From: 14-2 sp963628035
GTDB taxonomy: Bacteria; Bacillota; Clostridia; Lachnospirales; Lachnospiraceae
Assembly: GCA_963628035.1 (NCBI GenBank)
Contig: CAVGED010000013.1
Span: forward strand, 1 to 45,437
Reading direction: 5' to 3'
Length of the DNA stretch: 45,437 nucleotides
Shown: positions 7,448 through 15,944 of the stretch, piece by piece
Numbering within the stretch: the stretch's first letter is position 1
Layout of the letters: the number at the start of each line of letters is the position of its first letter
The notes under the pieces: generated by a model
What the model saw: the letters and a program-made list of their open reading frames with translations, nothing else
Database searches by the model: none
What the model was told of the DNA's origin: nothing
Translations under genes and position numbers: made by a program

Positions 7448-8146
7448 TCACTGCTCCACACCGCGGATTTCCACATGGGGGAGCCAGGTTTCAAGCAGAC
7501 GCTGGAAGGCTTTAAGCTCTGACAGGGAATACGCTGTAAAGCCGGGGGAGATCACCTGGGCAGAATCCTGATAGCCCTGTAGAAAATATGCCTTTGCCCC
7601 GGCAATCCAGGCGCCAATGGCGGCAAAGTCGTCTTCCTTGTGAAGCTCTCGGACAACGGTGGTGCGGAATTCGTAGTCTACGGTTCCTTCCTTCAGAAAG
7701 TCCACCGAAGCTTCGATCCGGGCAAGATCCAGCTGCGGGAGGCCGCAGATGCGGGCGTACTGGCAGGGTGCGCCCTTGATATCCATGGCGACATAGTCCA
7801 CCAGCCCGTCCCGACACAGCGCCGTAAGCACTTCGGGACGATAGCCGTTGGTGTCCAGCTTGACTGACAGACCCAGCGCCTTGATCTGTGCCAGAAACGG
7901 TGCCAGATCTGACTGCAGTGTTGGTTCTCCGCCGGTAACACAGACACCGTCCAGAATGCGGCTTCTCTTCTTTAGATAAGAAAGAACTTCATCCTGGGAG
8001 AATGCAGGCTCCGTACCCGGTGAAAGCACCAGATCGCCGTTGTGGCAGAAGGGACAGCGGAAATTGCAGCCGCCCAGAAATACAGTCGCGGCTACGCGGC
8101 CCGGAAAGTCCAGTAAGGTTGTTTTTTGAAATCCTTGTATATTCAA
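7448..8146 (-). CDS. nrdG: Anaerobic ribonucleotide reductase activating protein (radical SAM)
   Basis: The 232-residue protein carries the radical-SAM cluster motif Cys27-x3-Cys31-x2-Cys34 and the SAM-binding TGGEPTLQ. The opening residues (GFQKTTLLDFPGRVAATVFLGGC, motif around residues 5-27) are typical of the NrdG2-type activase, which makes the glycyl radical on class III ribonucleotide reductase. Translation starts at TTG with AAGGACGTG upstream; no ATG is available nearby. The partner reductase nrdD is not in the window, so the activase acts on an enzyme encoded elsewhere or on another glycyl-radical enzyme. Its promoter contains a palindromic operator. Confidence 0.88.
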   Translation of the reverse strand: MNIQGFQKTTLLDFPGRVAATVFLGGCNFRCPFCHNGDLVLSPGTEPAFSQDEVLSYLKKRSRILDGVCVTGGEPTLQSDLAPFLAQIKALGLSVKLDTNGYRPEVLTALCRDGLVDYVAMDIKGAPCQYARICGLPQLDLARIEASVDFLKEGTVDYEFRTTVVRELHKEDDFAAIGAWIAGAKAYFLQGYQDSAQVISPGFTAYSLSELKAFQRLLETWLPHVEIRGVEQ

Positions 8147-8189
8147 GTTATCACGTCCTTTTCTATATGTGACAATGCATGCATGTTGG

Positions 8190-8400
8190 CGCTCTTTCGG
8201 GAAAACCGAACTTCGCTTTGCTATGTTTTTCTTTAGTATATCGTGATTTCATCACGATCCAATTCGTCATTCGTCAAATACAAATGAATTTGTATTTTCC
8301 TCATTTGCACTCATTATATCATTTCTTCTTGATTTCGTCATTAAGAAGTCACTCTTTTCTCATTTTCCGATTTGTCATTGGCGGATTCGGAAAATGACTT
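8190..8400. repeat. Hairpin array and repeated TCATT motif between nrdG and zinc-ribbon gene
   Basis: The 316-base gap 8147-8462 holds five consecutive perfect inverted repeats: TTCGG/CCGAA (8196-8210), TCGTGAT/ATCACGA (8241-8257), AAATACAAAT/ATTTGTATTT (8276-8297), CTTCTT/AAGAAG (8325-8348) and CATTTTCCGA/TCGGAAAATG (8361-8396). TCATT recurs at short intervals between 8266 and 8380. None has a T-run that would make it an obvious terminator except as general AT-richness. No gene is visible. The role is unknown. Confidence 0.55.
8235..8262 (-). promoter_or_regulatory. nrdG promoter with palindromic operator in spacer
   Basis: On the minus strand TTGGAT (8257-8262) and TATACT (8235-8240) are 16 bases apart, and the spacer is the palindrome TCGTGAT-gaa-ATCACGA (8241-8257). 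The GTGA...TCAC core resembles sites of CRP/FNR-family regulators, although the gap is shorter than the classical one. Binding there would block polymerase. Confidence 0.55.
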
Positions 8401-8462
8401 CCTTTTTACCGAAAATTGAATTATTATTTCTATAATAAACGGTATGGAAAGGAAGGACAACT

Positions 8463-9056
8463 ATGGCAGAATCAAGAGTGTTTGCATTAAACGGAGTGAG
8501 TGTTCAGCAGATAGCCGAGCGGGTAGAGAGCTTTCTGCGCGACGAAAAGAAGATGGAAGTACAGAGCGCACCGACACAGGATGGATATCTGATCCAGGCG
8601 AAGCAGGAGGATACGCTGCGGCTGCTGTCCGGCATGAAGCTTGCAACGTCGGTTCAGTTGTCTGTGATGGGGGAGAATCTGAATGTTACGTTGGGCGAAG
8701 GGCAGTGGGCGGACAAGCTTGGCGCAGGCGCGGTAGGAATGATCTTTGTCTGGCCGCTTGCGGTAACAGCCGGAATCGGTGCATATAAGCAGAAGAAGCT
8801 TCCGTCGGAGATCTTTGATGTAATTGCACGCTGTACTTCTTCTGTCGGAACGGTCGGACAGACGGTAAACCCCGGATACGGTGCGGCTGCGCCTGCGCAG
8901 AACAGCATTACCTGTCCTCAGTGTCATGCGCAATTGCCGCAGGGATCGAAATTCTGTAATTGCTGCGGGGCAAAAATCATCAGCAGTTGTCCGAACTGTG
9001 GCGCACAGGTTACACCCGGAAGCAAATTCTGTTCTGAATGCGGACAGGCGTTGTAA
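8463..9056 (+). CDS. Double zinc-ribbon protein
   Basis: The 197-residue protein begins with a soluble domain (1-80), has a hydrophobic stretch with Gly and Ala (about 88-106) that may be a membrane segment, and ends in two zinc ribbons: CPQC...CNCC near 158-174 and CPNC...CSEC near 179-194. The repeated xxGSKFCxxCG pattern is typical of DZR-type ribbons that mediate protein contacts. The front domain is not recognised. It stands alone between the hairpin-rich gap and a terminator. Confidence 0.8.
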   Translation: MAESRVFALNGVSVQQIAERVESFLRDEKKMEVQSAPTQDGYLIQAKQEDTLRLLSGMKLATSVQLSVMGENLNVTLGEGQWADKLGAGAVGMIFVWPLAVTAGIGAYKQKKLPSEIFDVIARCTSSVGTVGQTVNPGYGAAAPAQNSITCPQCHAQLPQGSKFCNCCGAKIISSCPNCGAQVTPGSKFCSECGQAL

Positions 9057-9100
9057 AAACGAAGAGACAGTTGTGTGAATTGGTGCGCTTTATTTTTGAT

Positions 9101-9138
9101 AAAAACCTCTCATGGGAGAAATCCGGTGGGAGGTTTTT
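9101..9138 (+). terminator. Terminator after zinc-ribbon gene
   Basis: AAAAACCTC (9101-9109) pairs with GAGGTTTTT (9130-9138), ending in a T-run; the loop is 20 bases and partly paired. It closes the zinc-ribbon transcript 45 bases after its stop and precedes the PTS operon promoter. Confidence 0.75.
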
Positions 9139-9190
9139 GCGTGACATGAGTTTTCAAAGATTCCGTTTTCAAAGATTTTGTCATTAAGGA

Positions 9191-9219
9191 TTGACAGACG
9201 AATTTTTTTGTGCTAATCT
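9191..9219 (+). promoter_or_regulatory. Promoter of beta-glucoside PTS operon
   Basis: TTGACA (9191-9196) and TAATCT (9214-9219) are separated by 17 bases. The transcript would start near 9226 and carry the antiterminator target and terminator before the HPr gene. Confidence 0.7.
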
Positions 9220-9243
9220 AAATTATCATATGGCACAGATATC

Positions 9244-9271
9244 AGGTTGTTACTTTAAGTAGGCAAAACTG
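9244..9271 (+). promoter_or_regulatory. RAT: RNA antiterminator target for LicT
   Basis: The stretch matches the BglG/LicT-family target layout, with GGTTGTTACT on the left and AGTAGGCAAAAC on the right: a lower GGTTG/CAAAAC stem, a TT internal loop, and an ACT/AGT upper stem. Its 3' side (9265-9271) is also the first part of the terminator stem, so the two structures exclude each other. The cognate regulator is encoded in the same operon at 11272. Confidence 0.85.
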
Positions 9272-9328
9272 AATTGTACTCAGGTAATTGTTTTTTGAAC
9301 AATATGAGTATGGTTTGGTTTTTTTTTT
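9265..9328 (+). terminator. Leader terminator overlapping the RAT
   Basis: AAAACTGAATTGTACTCA (9265-9282) pairs over 18 positions, five of them G-T wobbles, with TGAGTATGGTTTGGTTTT (9305-9322), followed by T's to 9328; the loop holds a small ATTGTT/AACAAT hairpin. Without antiterminator, transcription would stop 22 bases before the HPr gene. Confidence 0.85.
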
Positions 9329-9350
9329 ACAAAAAAGGAGCGGATGAAAA

Positions 9351-9608
9351 ATGAAAGAATTTACGTACACAGTGAAAGAAACACTTGGACTTCATGCAAG
9401 ACCGGCAGGACTGCTGGTAAGATGTGTAAAGACTCTGGGTAGTAAGGTCACCATTGCCAGAGGTGATGATGTGACAGAGGGAACACGCCTGATGTCCATT
9501 ATGGCAATGGGAGTAAAACAGGGTGAGACCGTAAAGGTTACTGTGGAGGGCGAGACAGAAGAAGAGGATGTAGTTGTTGTTCGGAAATTTTTCGAGGACA
9601 ATTTATAG
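9351..9608 (+). CDS. ptsH: HPr phosphocarrier protein
   Basis: This 85-residue phosphocarrier relays phosphate from Enzyme I to sugar-specific EIIA domains. Catalytic His15 lies in GLHARPA. The regulatory serine of Gram-positive HPr appears as Ser49 in RLMSIMAMG, so phosphorylation by HPr kinase is plausible, although the residues around it differ from the usual KSIMGVMSLG. It is the first gene behind the RAT/terminator leader and sits 18 bases ahead of Enzyme I. As part of a sugar-inducible operon it is likely a second, dedicated copy. Confidence 0.93.
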   Translation: MKEFTYTVKETLGLHARPAGLLVRCVKTLGSKVTIARGDDVTEGTRLMSIMAMGVKQGETVKVTVEGETEEEDVVVVRKFFEDNL

Positions 9609-9626
9609 ATAACAGGAGGTGACAAT

Positions 9627-11240
9627 ATGGAACGTCTATCCGGTCAGATAGCATTCCGGGGAATTGCTATCGGGGAGATCAGGGAGATAAAAAAAGAAAT
9701 TTGTACAATTCGGCGGGAGCGTGTCGCAGATACAGAAGCGGAGAAAAAGCGCTTTTATGAAGCAAAGGAAGTAGCTGGGCAGCAACTGAAGGAATTATAT
9801 AATAAGGCTCTGCTGGAGATTGGCGAAGAAAATGCAGCTATCTTTGAAGTGCACCAGATGATGCTGGAGGATGATGACTACATAGATTCTGTTGTCAATA
9901 TGATCGAGGCTCAGGGAATCAATGCCGAGTATGCGGTCTCTGTAACCGGCGATAATTTTGCCCAGACCCTTGCCTCAATGGATAATGAATATATGGAGGC
10001 CAGGGCAGCGGATGTGAAGGACGTTTCAGAACGCCTGTTGAGGGTTTTGTCCAAGAAAGGGCACAAAGAAGAGGTATTAAAGGAAAACACTATCATCGTG
10101 GCAGATGATCTGGCGCCTAGCGAGACTGTACAGTTGGACAAGAGCAAGGTGGTCGCGTTTGTCACGCGACAGGGATCTGCCAACTCTCATACAGCTATTC
10201 TTGCGAGGACGATGAACATCCCGGCGCTGGTTCAGGTATCAGTCCCGGAAGGAGTTGACGGAAAGCTTGGGGTTGTTGATGGATTTGCAGGGAATATTGT
10301 TATAGAACCGGATGCCAAAGTCCTTGCGGATGCCAAGAAAATTATGGAAAAAGAAAAAGAGAGAAGAAAGCTTCTGGAGGAATACCGTGGCAAGCCAACG
10401 GTTACAAAGTCCGGAAAGGAGATCAAGCTTTATGCCAACATAGGAGGCGTGGATGATGTGTGGGCTGTCCTGCAGAATGACGCTGGAGGAATTGGTTTGT
10501 TTCGGAGTGAATTTCTGTATCTGAGAGAGGATGATTACCCTTCGGAAGAGAAACAGTTCCAGACATATCGTCAGGTGGCTGAAATGATGGGTGGAAAAAA
10601 GGTCATCATTCGTACGCTGGATATCGGGGCGGATAAACAGATCGATTACTTTAAACTGGATAAGGAGGAAAATCCTGCTTTGGGATATCGGGCGATCCGT
10701 ATCTGCCTTACCAGGGAAGAGGTATTTAAGACACAGCTCCGTGCATTGTGCCGGGCAAGCGCATATGGAAATATCGCGGTTATGATTCCCATGATTGTTT
10801 CCCTATGGGAAGTGAAGCAATCCAAGAAACTACTCCGTGAAGTACAGGAGGAATTGGCACAGGCAGGAGTCCCATTCCAAAAAGATATGAAATTCGGGAT
10901 CATGATAGAGACACCGGCGGCAGCGATAATGGCGGAGGAACTGGCTGGGGAAGTAGATTTTTTCAGTATCGGTACAAATGACCTGACGCAATATACGTTA
11001 GCCATTGATCGTCAGAATCAGCACCTGGAAAAGTTTTATGATGCGCATCATCCAGCAGTATTAAAATTGATTCAGATGACCGTTGAAGGAGGTCACAAAG
11101 CTGGAATCTGGGTTGGAATCTGCGGAGAACTGGGGGCGGATACAGAGCTGACTGCACAATTCATTGAAATGGGAGTGGATGAACTGTCAGTATCGCCTGC
11201 AATGGTATTGCCAGTGAGAAAGAAGATATCAGAAATATAA
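9627..11240 (+). CDS. ptsI: PTS Enzyme I
   Basis: This cytoplasmic enzyme transfers phosphate from phosphoenolpyruvate to HPr. In the 537-residue protein the phospho-His188 lies in GSANSHTAILAR. The PEP-binding barrel follows, with GGIGLFRSEFLYL, FGIMIETPAA, FSIGTNDLTQY and GICGELGAD in the normal order. It is slightly shorter than most Enzymes I (about 570 residues) but no motif is missing. Ribosome site AGGAGGTGA; 31 bases before licT. Keeping ptsH-ptsI inside a beta-glucoside operon makes this PTS partly self-sufficient. Confidence 0.95.
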   Translation: MERLSGQIAFRGIAIGEIREIKKEICTIRRERVADTEAEKKRFYEAKEVAGQQLKELYNKALLEIGEENAAIFEVHQMMLEDDDYIDSVVNMIEAQGINAEYAVSVTGDNFAQTLASMDNEYMEARAADVKDVSERLLRVLSKKGHKEEVLKENTIIVADDLAPSETVQLDKSKVVAFVTRQGSANSHTAILARTMNIPALVQVSVPEGVDGKLGVVDGFAGNIVIEPDAKVLADAKKIMEKEKERRKLLEEYRGKPTVTKSGKEIKLYANIGGVDDVWAVLQNDAGGIGLFRSEFLYLREDDYPSEEKQFQTYRQVAEMMGGKKVIIRTLDIGADKQIDYFKLDKEENPALGYRAIRICLTREEVFKTQLRALCRASAYGNIAVMIPMIVSLWEVKQSKKLLREVQEELAQAGVPFQKDMKFGIMIETPAAAIMAEELAGEVDFFSIGTNDLTQYTLAIDRQNQHLEKFYDAHHPAVLKLIQMTVEGGHKAGIWVGICGELGADTELTAQFIEMGVDELSVSPAMVLPVRKKISEI

Positions 11241-11271
11241 GGTTACTTGATTATTTGGCGGGAGGGTAAGC

Positions 11272-12123
11272 ATGAGGATTTCAAAAATATTGAACAATAA
11301 TGCAGCGATATGTCTGGAAGGAAGAGAAGAGGTAATTGTCAGAGGAAAGGGAGTCTCTTTTCAAAAAAACGTTGGTGACAGGGTTGACCCTGATTTGGTG
11401 GAAAAAATATATCGTCTGGACAGCAACGTCAAATCAAATTTTGAAGAACTTATTTCGACGATTGATGACAGATATCTTGATGTTGCAGATGACATCATAA
11501 AATATACGGCGTCTCACTTATCAAATAAATTGAGTGATGTAATCTATATTTCTCTGGCGAACCATATCGCTTTGTCGGTAGAACGCTGCATGAAGTCATT
11601 ATATGTACCGAATCCGTTTCTTTTGGATATAAAAAGATTTTATCCGGACGAATATGAGATTGGATTATACGCTGTAGAACTGATTAAAGAGAAAACCGGT
11701 GTGGTCTTAACGGAGGATGAAGCAGGTTTTATCGCCATACATATCGTTAATGCAGAATCCTTTGAGGAAATACACACAACGTATGAGGCAATTGAACTTA
11801 TACAGACGATTATGAATATTTTAAGACTTCGTTTTAATATTGAATATAATAAAAAATCAATTATATATTATCGATTCTTGACACATTTGAAATATTTCGT
11901 GGAACGGATTCTTACCGATAAGCAAGAAAGAAATGAATGTGGGAACGATATTGAGCTTGAGATAGTAAAAAAGGAATACGTGGCTGCGTATAAATGTACG
12001 GAATATATTGCAGATTTTATTCAAAATAAATATGCATTTCGTGTGTCGGGAGATGAAAAATTATATTTGACAATATATATTCAAAAAATTCTCAATGAGA
12101 CAAAAAAAGATAAAGATAATTGA
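11272..12123 (+). CDS. licT: BglG/LicT-family transcription antiterminator
   Basis: The 283-residue RNA-binding regulator has the CAT domain (1-55, MRISKILNNNAAIC) that clamps RAT hairpins and two PRD domains. PRD1 histidines are at 98 (LANHIALS) and 157 (AIHIVNAE); PRD2 has His205 (FLTHLKYF), but the second PRD2 histidine is replaced by Tyr269 (LTIYIQKI). In LicT the PRD2 histidines receive phosphate from HPr, which activates the protein when preferred sugars are scarce, so this change may weaken or bypass that control. Its target is the RAT at 9244-9271 in its own operon. Confidence 0.93.
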   Translation: MRISKILNNNAAICLEGREEVIVRGKGVSFQKNVGDRVDPDLVEKIYRLDSNVKSNFEELISTIDDRYLDVADDIIKYTASHLSNKLSDVIYISLANHIALSVERCMKSLYVPNPFLLDIKRFYPDEYEIGLYAVELIKEKTGVVLTEDEAGFIAIHIVNAESFEEIHTTYEAIELIQTIMNILRLRFNIEYNKKSIIYYRFLTHLKYFVERILTDKQERNECGNDIELEIVKKEYVAAYKCTEYIADFIQNKYAFRVSGDEKLYLTIYIQKILNETKKDKDN

Positions 12124-12182
12124 CATAAATTTGAAATGCGTCAGGAGGTGATAAATGACATAATAAAATTTTTTGAAGTTAT

Positions 12183-12212
12183 ATCAATTGTTACTGTAAA
12201 TGGTAACAGTCA
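12183..12212 (+). promoter_or_regulatory. Second RAT-like hairpin before the EII gene
   Basis: CAATTGTTACTG, a 10-base loop and CAGTCAATTC repeat the RAT pattern (AATTG/CAATT stem, TT bulge, ACTG/CAGT). Unlike the first one, no convincing terminator overlaps it: a CAAATG/CATTTG hairpin follows without a T-run. It may be a degenerate or RNA-stability element. The rest of the 246-base gap shows an isolated AGGAGGTG with only a two-codon frame. Confidence 0.45.
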
Positions 12213-12369
12213 ATTCAAATGGAAGGTGACACATTTGTGGCCTGACCCTAAAATAGTTTTTATTATAGATGAAGTATCTGATATCCAAATCGCGCGATAA
12301 ACAAATTACTATTTGGTAACCACTTAAAACTGAATAAGAAGAATGATAAACGAAAGGAATGGATATAAA

Positions 12370-14253
12370 ATGAAAAACTATGAAAAGCTGGCAAAAGAGA
12401 TTATTTCTCTAATAGGCGGAAAAGGTAATGTGAAATCACTTACACATTGTGCCACAAGGCTTCGATTTGTCTTAAAAGATCAATCTCTCGCAAAAGATAA
12501 AGAGATTCAAAAGTTGGATGGCGTTATTACCGTTGCGAAAGCGGGAGGACAATATCAAGTTGTTGTGGGAACAAAGGTGAATGATGTGAACGATGAAATC
12601 CTGAAACTGATAGGCGAGAATGAAGTGGAGGATCAGGATGACAAGAAAATGTCTTTTTTTAACAGGTGCGTAGACATTATCTCGAATTTGTTTCAACCGA
12701 TTTTAGGCGTTTTATGTGCAGCGGGAATGTTGAAAGGGTTAAATTCGCTGTTTTGCGTATTGGGATTCTATGCCGATACCTCGGGAACCTATTTATTCCT
12801 GAATGCCTTTGGCGATGCTATGTTTCGGTTCCTGCCTGTTTTACTGGGATATACGGCGGCTAAGAAATTTAAGCTGAATCCGTTTATCGGTATGATCATC
12901 GGAGCAGTACTGTGTTATCCCACGATTCAGTTGACGGAATTGGCGGGTGCAGGGGAGCCACTGATCAGTCTGTTTTCGGGAACGGCATATGAAATGAACG
13001 CATATGCCAGTCTGTTTGGAGTTCCCATTTTTGCAATGGATTATATGGGATCTGTTGTGCCCGTAGTAATCATTGTATATTTCGCATCCAGAGTGGATCG
13101 TTTTTTAAATAAGTACATTCCGGATGTGTTGCGATTTTCGGTAATTCCAATGTTGACCCTTTTTATTTCATTATTCATGGGATTGGTAATCATCGGACCG
13201 TGCACAACGATTCTGATGAATGTGGTAACGGCCGGTATGCAGGCGTTATATAATGTAAATACGATAGTGTACGGCCTTATATATGGAGCCACGACATTCG
13301 TGTTTATTATATTTGGTCTTCATTGGGGGTTGATTGCTTTATGGGTGAACAATATTTCTACACTTGGGTATGATAATCTGGTTGTAATGGCTATTACTAA
13401 TGTATTTACCGCTTTTGCTGCGGCTGCGGCTGTTCTGGTGAAGTCGAAGGATAAAAAAATGAAAGAGACAGCGGCCTCTTCAATGCTTTCTGCCTTTTGC
13501 GGAATTACCGAGCCTACTTTATATGGAGTTTTATTACCGCTGAAAAAACCGTTTATTACTTGCTCCATCGCGAATGCTGTAGCAGGGGCAATCATGGGCG
13601 GAGCAGGTGTAAAAGAATATGTCATTGGTGGTTGGGGAGTGTTTGAATTTCCGTCTTTCATCAATCCTGCCAATGGGGATATATACAGTATGATCTGGAC
13701 AATCATAGCGTGTGTTGTGGGAATGATCCTTTCATTTGTCCTGACTTTTGTTGTTTACAAGGACGATTCTTCTTCCGGTAAGGAGAGGACAGAGATTATA
13801 GATGAAGTATGCAGCCCGGTAAAAGGAGAGATTGTGCCATTAGGACAGGTGGATGATTCTGCGTTTTCCAGCGGGGGACTGGGCGCAGGCGTTGCTATCA
13901 TTCCAGAAGATGGACGGATATATGCGCCAATGGATGGCGTCATTAAAACTATGTTTTCCACGAAACATGCGGTTGGAATTCTTGGTGCGAATAATGTAGA
14001 GCTTTTGATGCATGTCGGAATCGATACCGTCAAGTTGAATGGGAAATACTTTACCGTACATGCAAAACAGGGGGATGAGGTGAAGAAAGGAGATCTATTG
14101 CTGGAAGTCGATTTAAATGGGCTCAAAGAGGAAGGATATGATACGACTACACCAATCACGATTACAAATTCAGAAGATTTCCTCGATGTTGTGGTGACAG
14201 GAGAAAAAAACGTAAATGCCTTAGATAAAATTCTTACAGTTCTTATTAAATAG
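12370..14253 (+). CDS. bglP: PTS beta-glucoside transporter EIIBCA
   Basis: This membrane permease imports and phosphorylates aryl- or oligo-beta-glucosides. The start is placed at MKNYEKLAKEI behind AAAGGA; the frame extends nine codons upstream without a site. Order: EIIB (1-85) with phospho-Cys27 in THCATRLRF; EIIC (about 100-460) with about ten membrane helices and the GITEPTLYG sugar-binding loop; EIIA (about 480-627) with phospho-His548 in LLMHVGIDTV. All three domains look intact. It is 17 bases upstream of the phospho-beta-glucosidase and in the same operon as HPr, Enzyme I and LicT. Confidence 0.95.
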   Translation: MKNYEKLAKEIISLIGGKGNVKSLTHCATRLRFVLKDQSLAKDKEIQKLDGVITVAKAGGQYQVVVGTKVNDVNDEILKLIGENEVEDQDDKKMSFFNRCVDIISNLFQPILGVLCAAGMLKGLNSLFCVLGFYADTSGTYLFLNAFGDAMFRFLPVLLGYTAAKKFKLNPFIGMIIGAVLCYPTIQLTELAGAGEPLISLFSGTAYEMNAYASLFGVPIFAMDYMGSVVPVVIIVYFASRVDRFLNKYIPDVLRFSVIPMLTLFISLFMGLVIIGPCTTILMNVVTAGMQALYNVNTIVYGLIYGATTFVFIIFGLHWGLIALWVNNISTLGYDNLVVMAITNVFTAFAAAAAVLVKSKDKKMKETAASSMLSAFCGITEPTLYGVLLPLKKPFITCSIANAVAGAIMGGAGVKEYVIGGWGVFEFPSFINPANGDIYSMIWTIIACVVGMILSFVLTFVVYKDDSSSGKERTEIIDEVCSPVKGEIVPLGQVDDSAFSSGGLGAGVAIIPEDGRIYAPMDGVIKTMFSTKHAVGILGANNVELLMHVGIDTVKLNGKYFTVHAKQGDEVKKGDLLLEVDLNGLKEEGYDTTTPITITNSEDFLDVVVTGEKNVNALDKILTVLIK

Positions 14254-14270
14254 GAAGGAGATTTTGTGAA

Positions 14271-15737
14271 ATGCGAGAATATATTGACAAATTCCCGACG
14301 GATTTTCTTTGGGGTGGCGGAACAGGCGCTACTCAGTATGAAGGCGGCTTCGACCAGGGAGGAAGAGGAAAGTCAAATTATGATTATATCAATCGGCTGG
14401 CATTTGAAGACAGAGAAAATGATCTGGGCGCGGAGCAATTAAGTTATGAAAGATTTGCTTATGCAAAGGAACATGAAAGAGAATTGTTCTTTCCCTATCG
14501 GTTTGCGGTGGACTTTTATCACAGATATAAAGAAGATATAAGGTTATTTGCTGAGATGGGTTTTAAAGTATTCCGAATGTCTGTTTCTTGGAGTAGGCTG
14601 TTCCCTACCGGGTATGAAGAAAAGCCGAATCCAGAAGGTGTTGCTTTCTATCATAATGTGTTTGCGGAACTTCAAAAATATGGGATTGAACCACTTGTGA
14701 CTATGGTGCATTATGAGGTTCCTTTATATTTAGAGGAAACGATCAATGGCTGGGAATCTCCGCAGATGATCCCGCTTTTTGTGAAATATGGAAAGACATT
14801 GATTGATGAATATAAAGAACAGGTAAAATACTGGCTTCCGTTTAATGAAATCAATGCGATTATCTGCCAGCCATATTGTAATGGCGGCATGTTTATCGAA
14901 AAGGCGAAAAAGGATTATATGTCCACAGTTCACCAGGCTTTACACCATCAGTATATTGCGGCGGCACAGGTTGTGAAATATGCGCATGATACTGCGCCCG
15001 GTTGTAAAATGGGCAGCATGATTGCACGCTTTGAATGCTATCCATATACATGTAGCCCGGCAGATGCTGCCCAGGCATTGCTGGAGGATCAACTCAATTT
15101 ATTTTCCTATGATGTTATGGCAGAAGGGGCATATACGAAAAGAATGTACAGTTACTATAAAAGCAATAACATAAACATTGATTATGTAGATGGTTACGAG
15201 GAAATCTTGGCTCAAGGGAAATGCGATTTCCTAGCGTTTAGCTATTATCAGTCCTATGTTGCGAGTGGGGACGAGGAGCATAAAAAGGAGGCAGGCAACC
15301 TTGTAAAGTCGCTGAAAAATCCTTATATTGGAGAAACACAGTTTGGCTGGGGCGTGGACCCGGAAGGATTGCGTATCACCTTGAATCGCCTTTATGACCG
15401 GTATAAAATGCCGCTGCTGATTGTGGAAAATGGACTGGGTGCAGTTGATAAATTTGAAAATGGGACAGTGCATGATGAATATCGAATCGACTATTTAAGA
15501 AAACATATTGTTGCAATTAAAGAAGCAATCAACAATGGTGTAGATGTTATGGGTTACATAACCTGGGGATGTGTAGACTGCAGATCAGCAAGCTTTGGGG
15601 ACATGGATAAACGCTATGGATTTATTTATGTAGATGCAGACAATGAAGGAAATGGAACATATGACAGGTATAAAAAAGATAGTTTTTATTGGTATAAGCA
15701 GGTGATTTCAACAAATGGAGAGAACCTGTCTTCCTAA
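14271..15737 (+). CDS. bglA: 6-phospho-beta-glucosidase, GH1
   Basis: This cytoplasmic enzyme hydrolyses the phosphorylated beta-glucosides delivered by the EIIBCA. In the 488-residue GH1 barrel the acid/base is Glu193 (FNEINA) and the nucleophile Glu386 (LIVENGLG). The segment near 425-440 (SASFGDMDKRYGFIYVD region) is the phosphate-recognition type seen in 6-phospho enzymes. The front (FLWGGGTGATQYEGG) has extra glycines but fits GH1. Last gene of the operon; a terminator follows. Confidence 0.93.
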   Translation: MREYIDKFPTDFLWGGGTGATQYEGGFDQGGRGKSNYDYINRLAFEDRENDLGAEQLSYERFAYAKEHERELFFPYRFAVDFYHRYKEDIRLFAEMGFKVFRMSVSWSRLFPTGYEEKPNPEGVAFYHNVFAELQKYGIEPLVTMVHYEVPLYLEETINGWESPQMIPLFVKYGKTLIDEYKEQVKYWLPFNEINAIICQPYCNGGMFIEKAKKDYMSTVHQALHHQYIAAAQVVKYAHDTAPGCKMGSMIARFECYPYTCSPADAAQALLEDQLNLFSYDVMAEGAYTKRMYSYYKSNNINIDYVDGYEEILAQGKCDFLAFSYYQSYVASGDEEHKKEAGNLVKSLKNPYIGETQFGWGVDPEGLRITLNRLYDRYKMPLLIVENGLGAVDKFENGTVHDEYRIDYLRKHIVAIKEAINNGVDVMGYITWGCVDCRSASFGDMDKRYGFIYVDADNEGNGTYDRYKKDSFYWYKQVISTNGENLSS

Positions 15738-15809
15738 CATTGCAACCCAAGGAATTGATATCATCTAAGGTTTATACACGTTTATTTTTAATATTTTAAA
15801 GGCCTGTGA

Positions 15810-15848
15810 AAGCCGGCTCCCCTTATAAATGCAGGGGGGGCGGCTTTT
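15810..15848 (+). terminator. Terminator of the beta-glucoside operon
   Basis: AAGCCG (15810-15815) pairs with CGGCTT (15841-15846), extended inward by CTCCCC against a G-run, and followed by T's. It lies about 75 bases after the glucosidase stop. Confidence 0.85.
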
Positions 15849-15944
15849 TAGGTGGGAGTGCACACTTGTTTTTGTATAATTTTGCCATTAAGGAATCGAC
15901 CTTTTTTCAATTTTATGTTATCATAGAGACGCGAGGATAATAAA

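Noticed and set aside
12136..12300. 54-codon frame between licT and the EII gene
   Set aside because: It has no ribosome site at its ATG, covers the RAT-like hairpin, and gives no recognisable protein.
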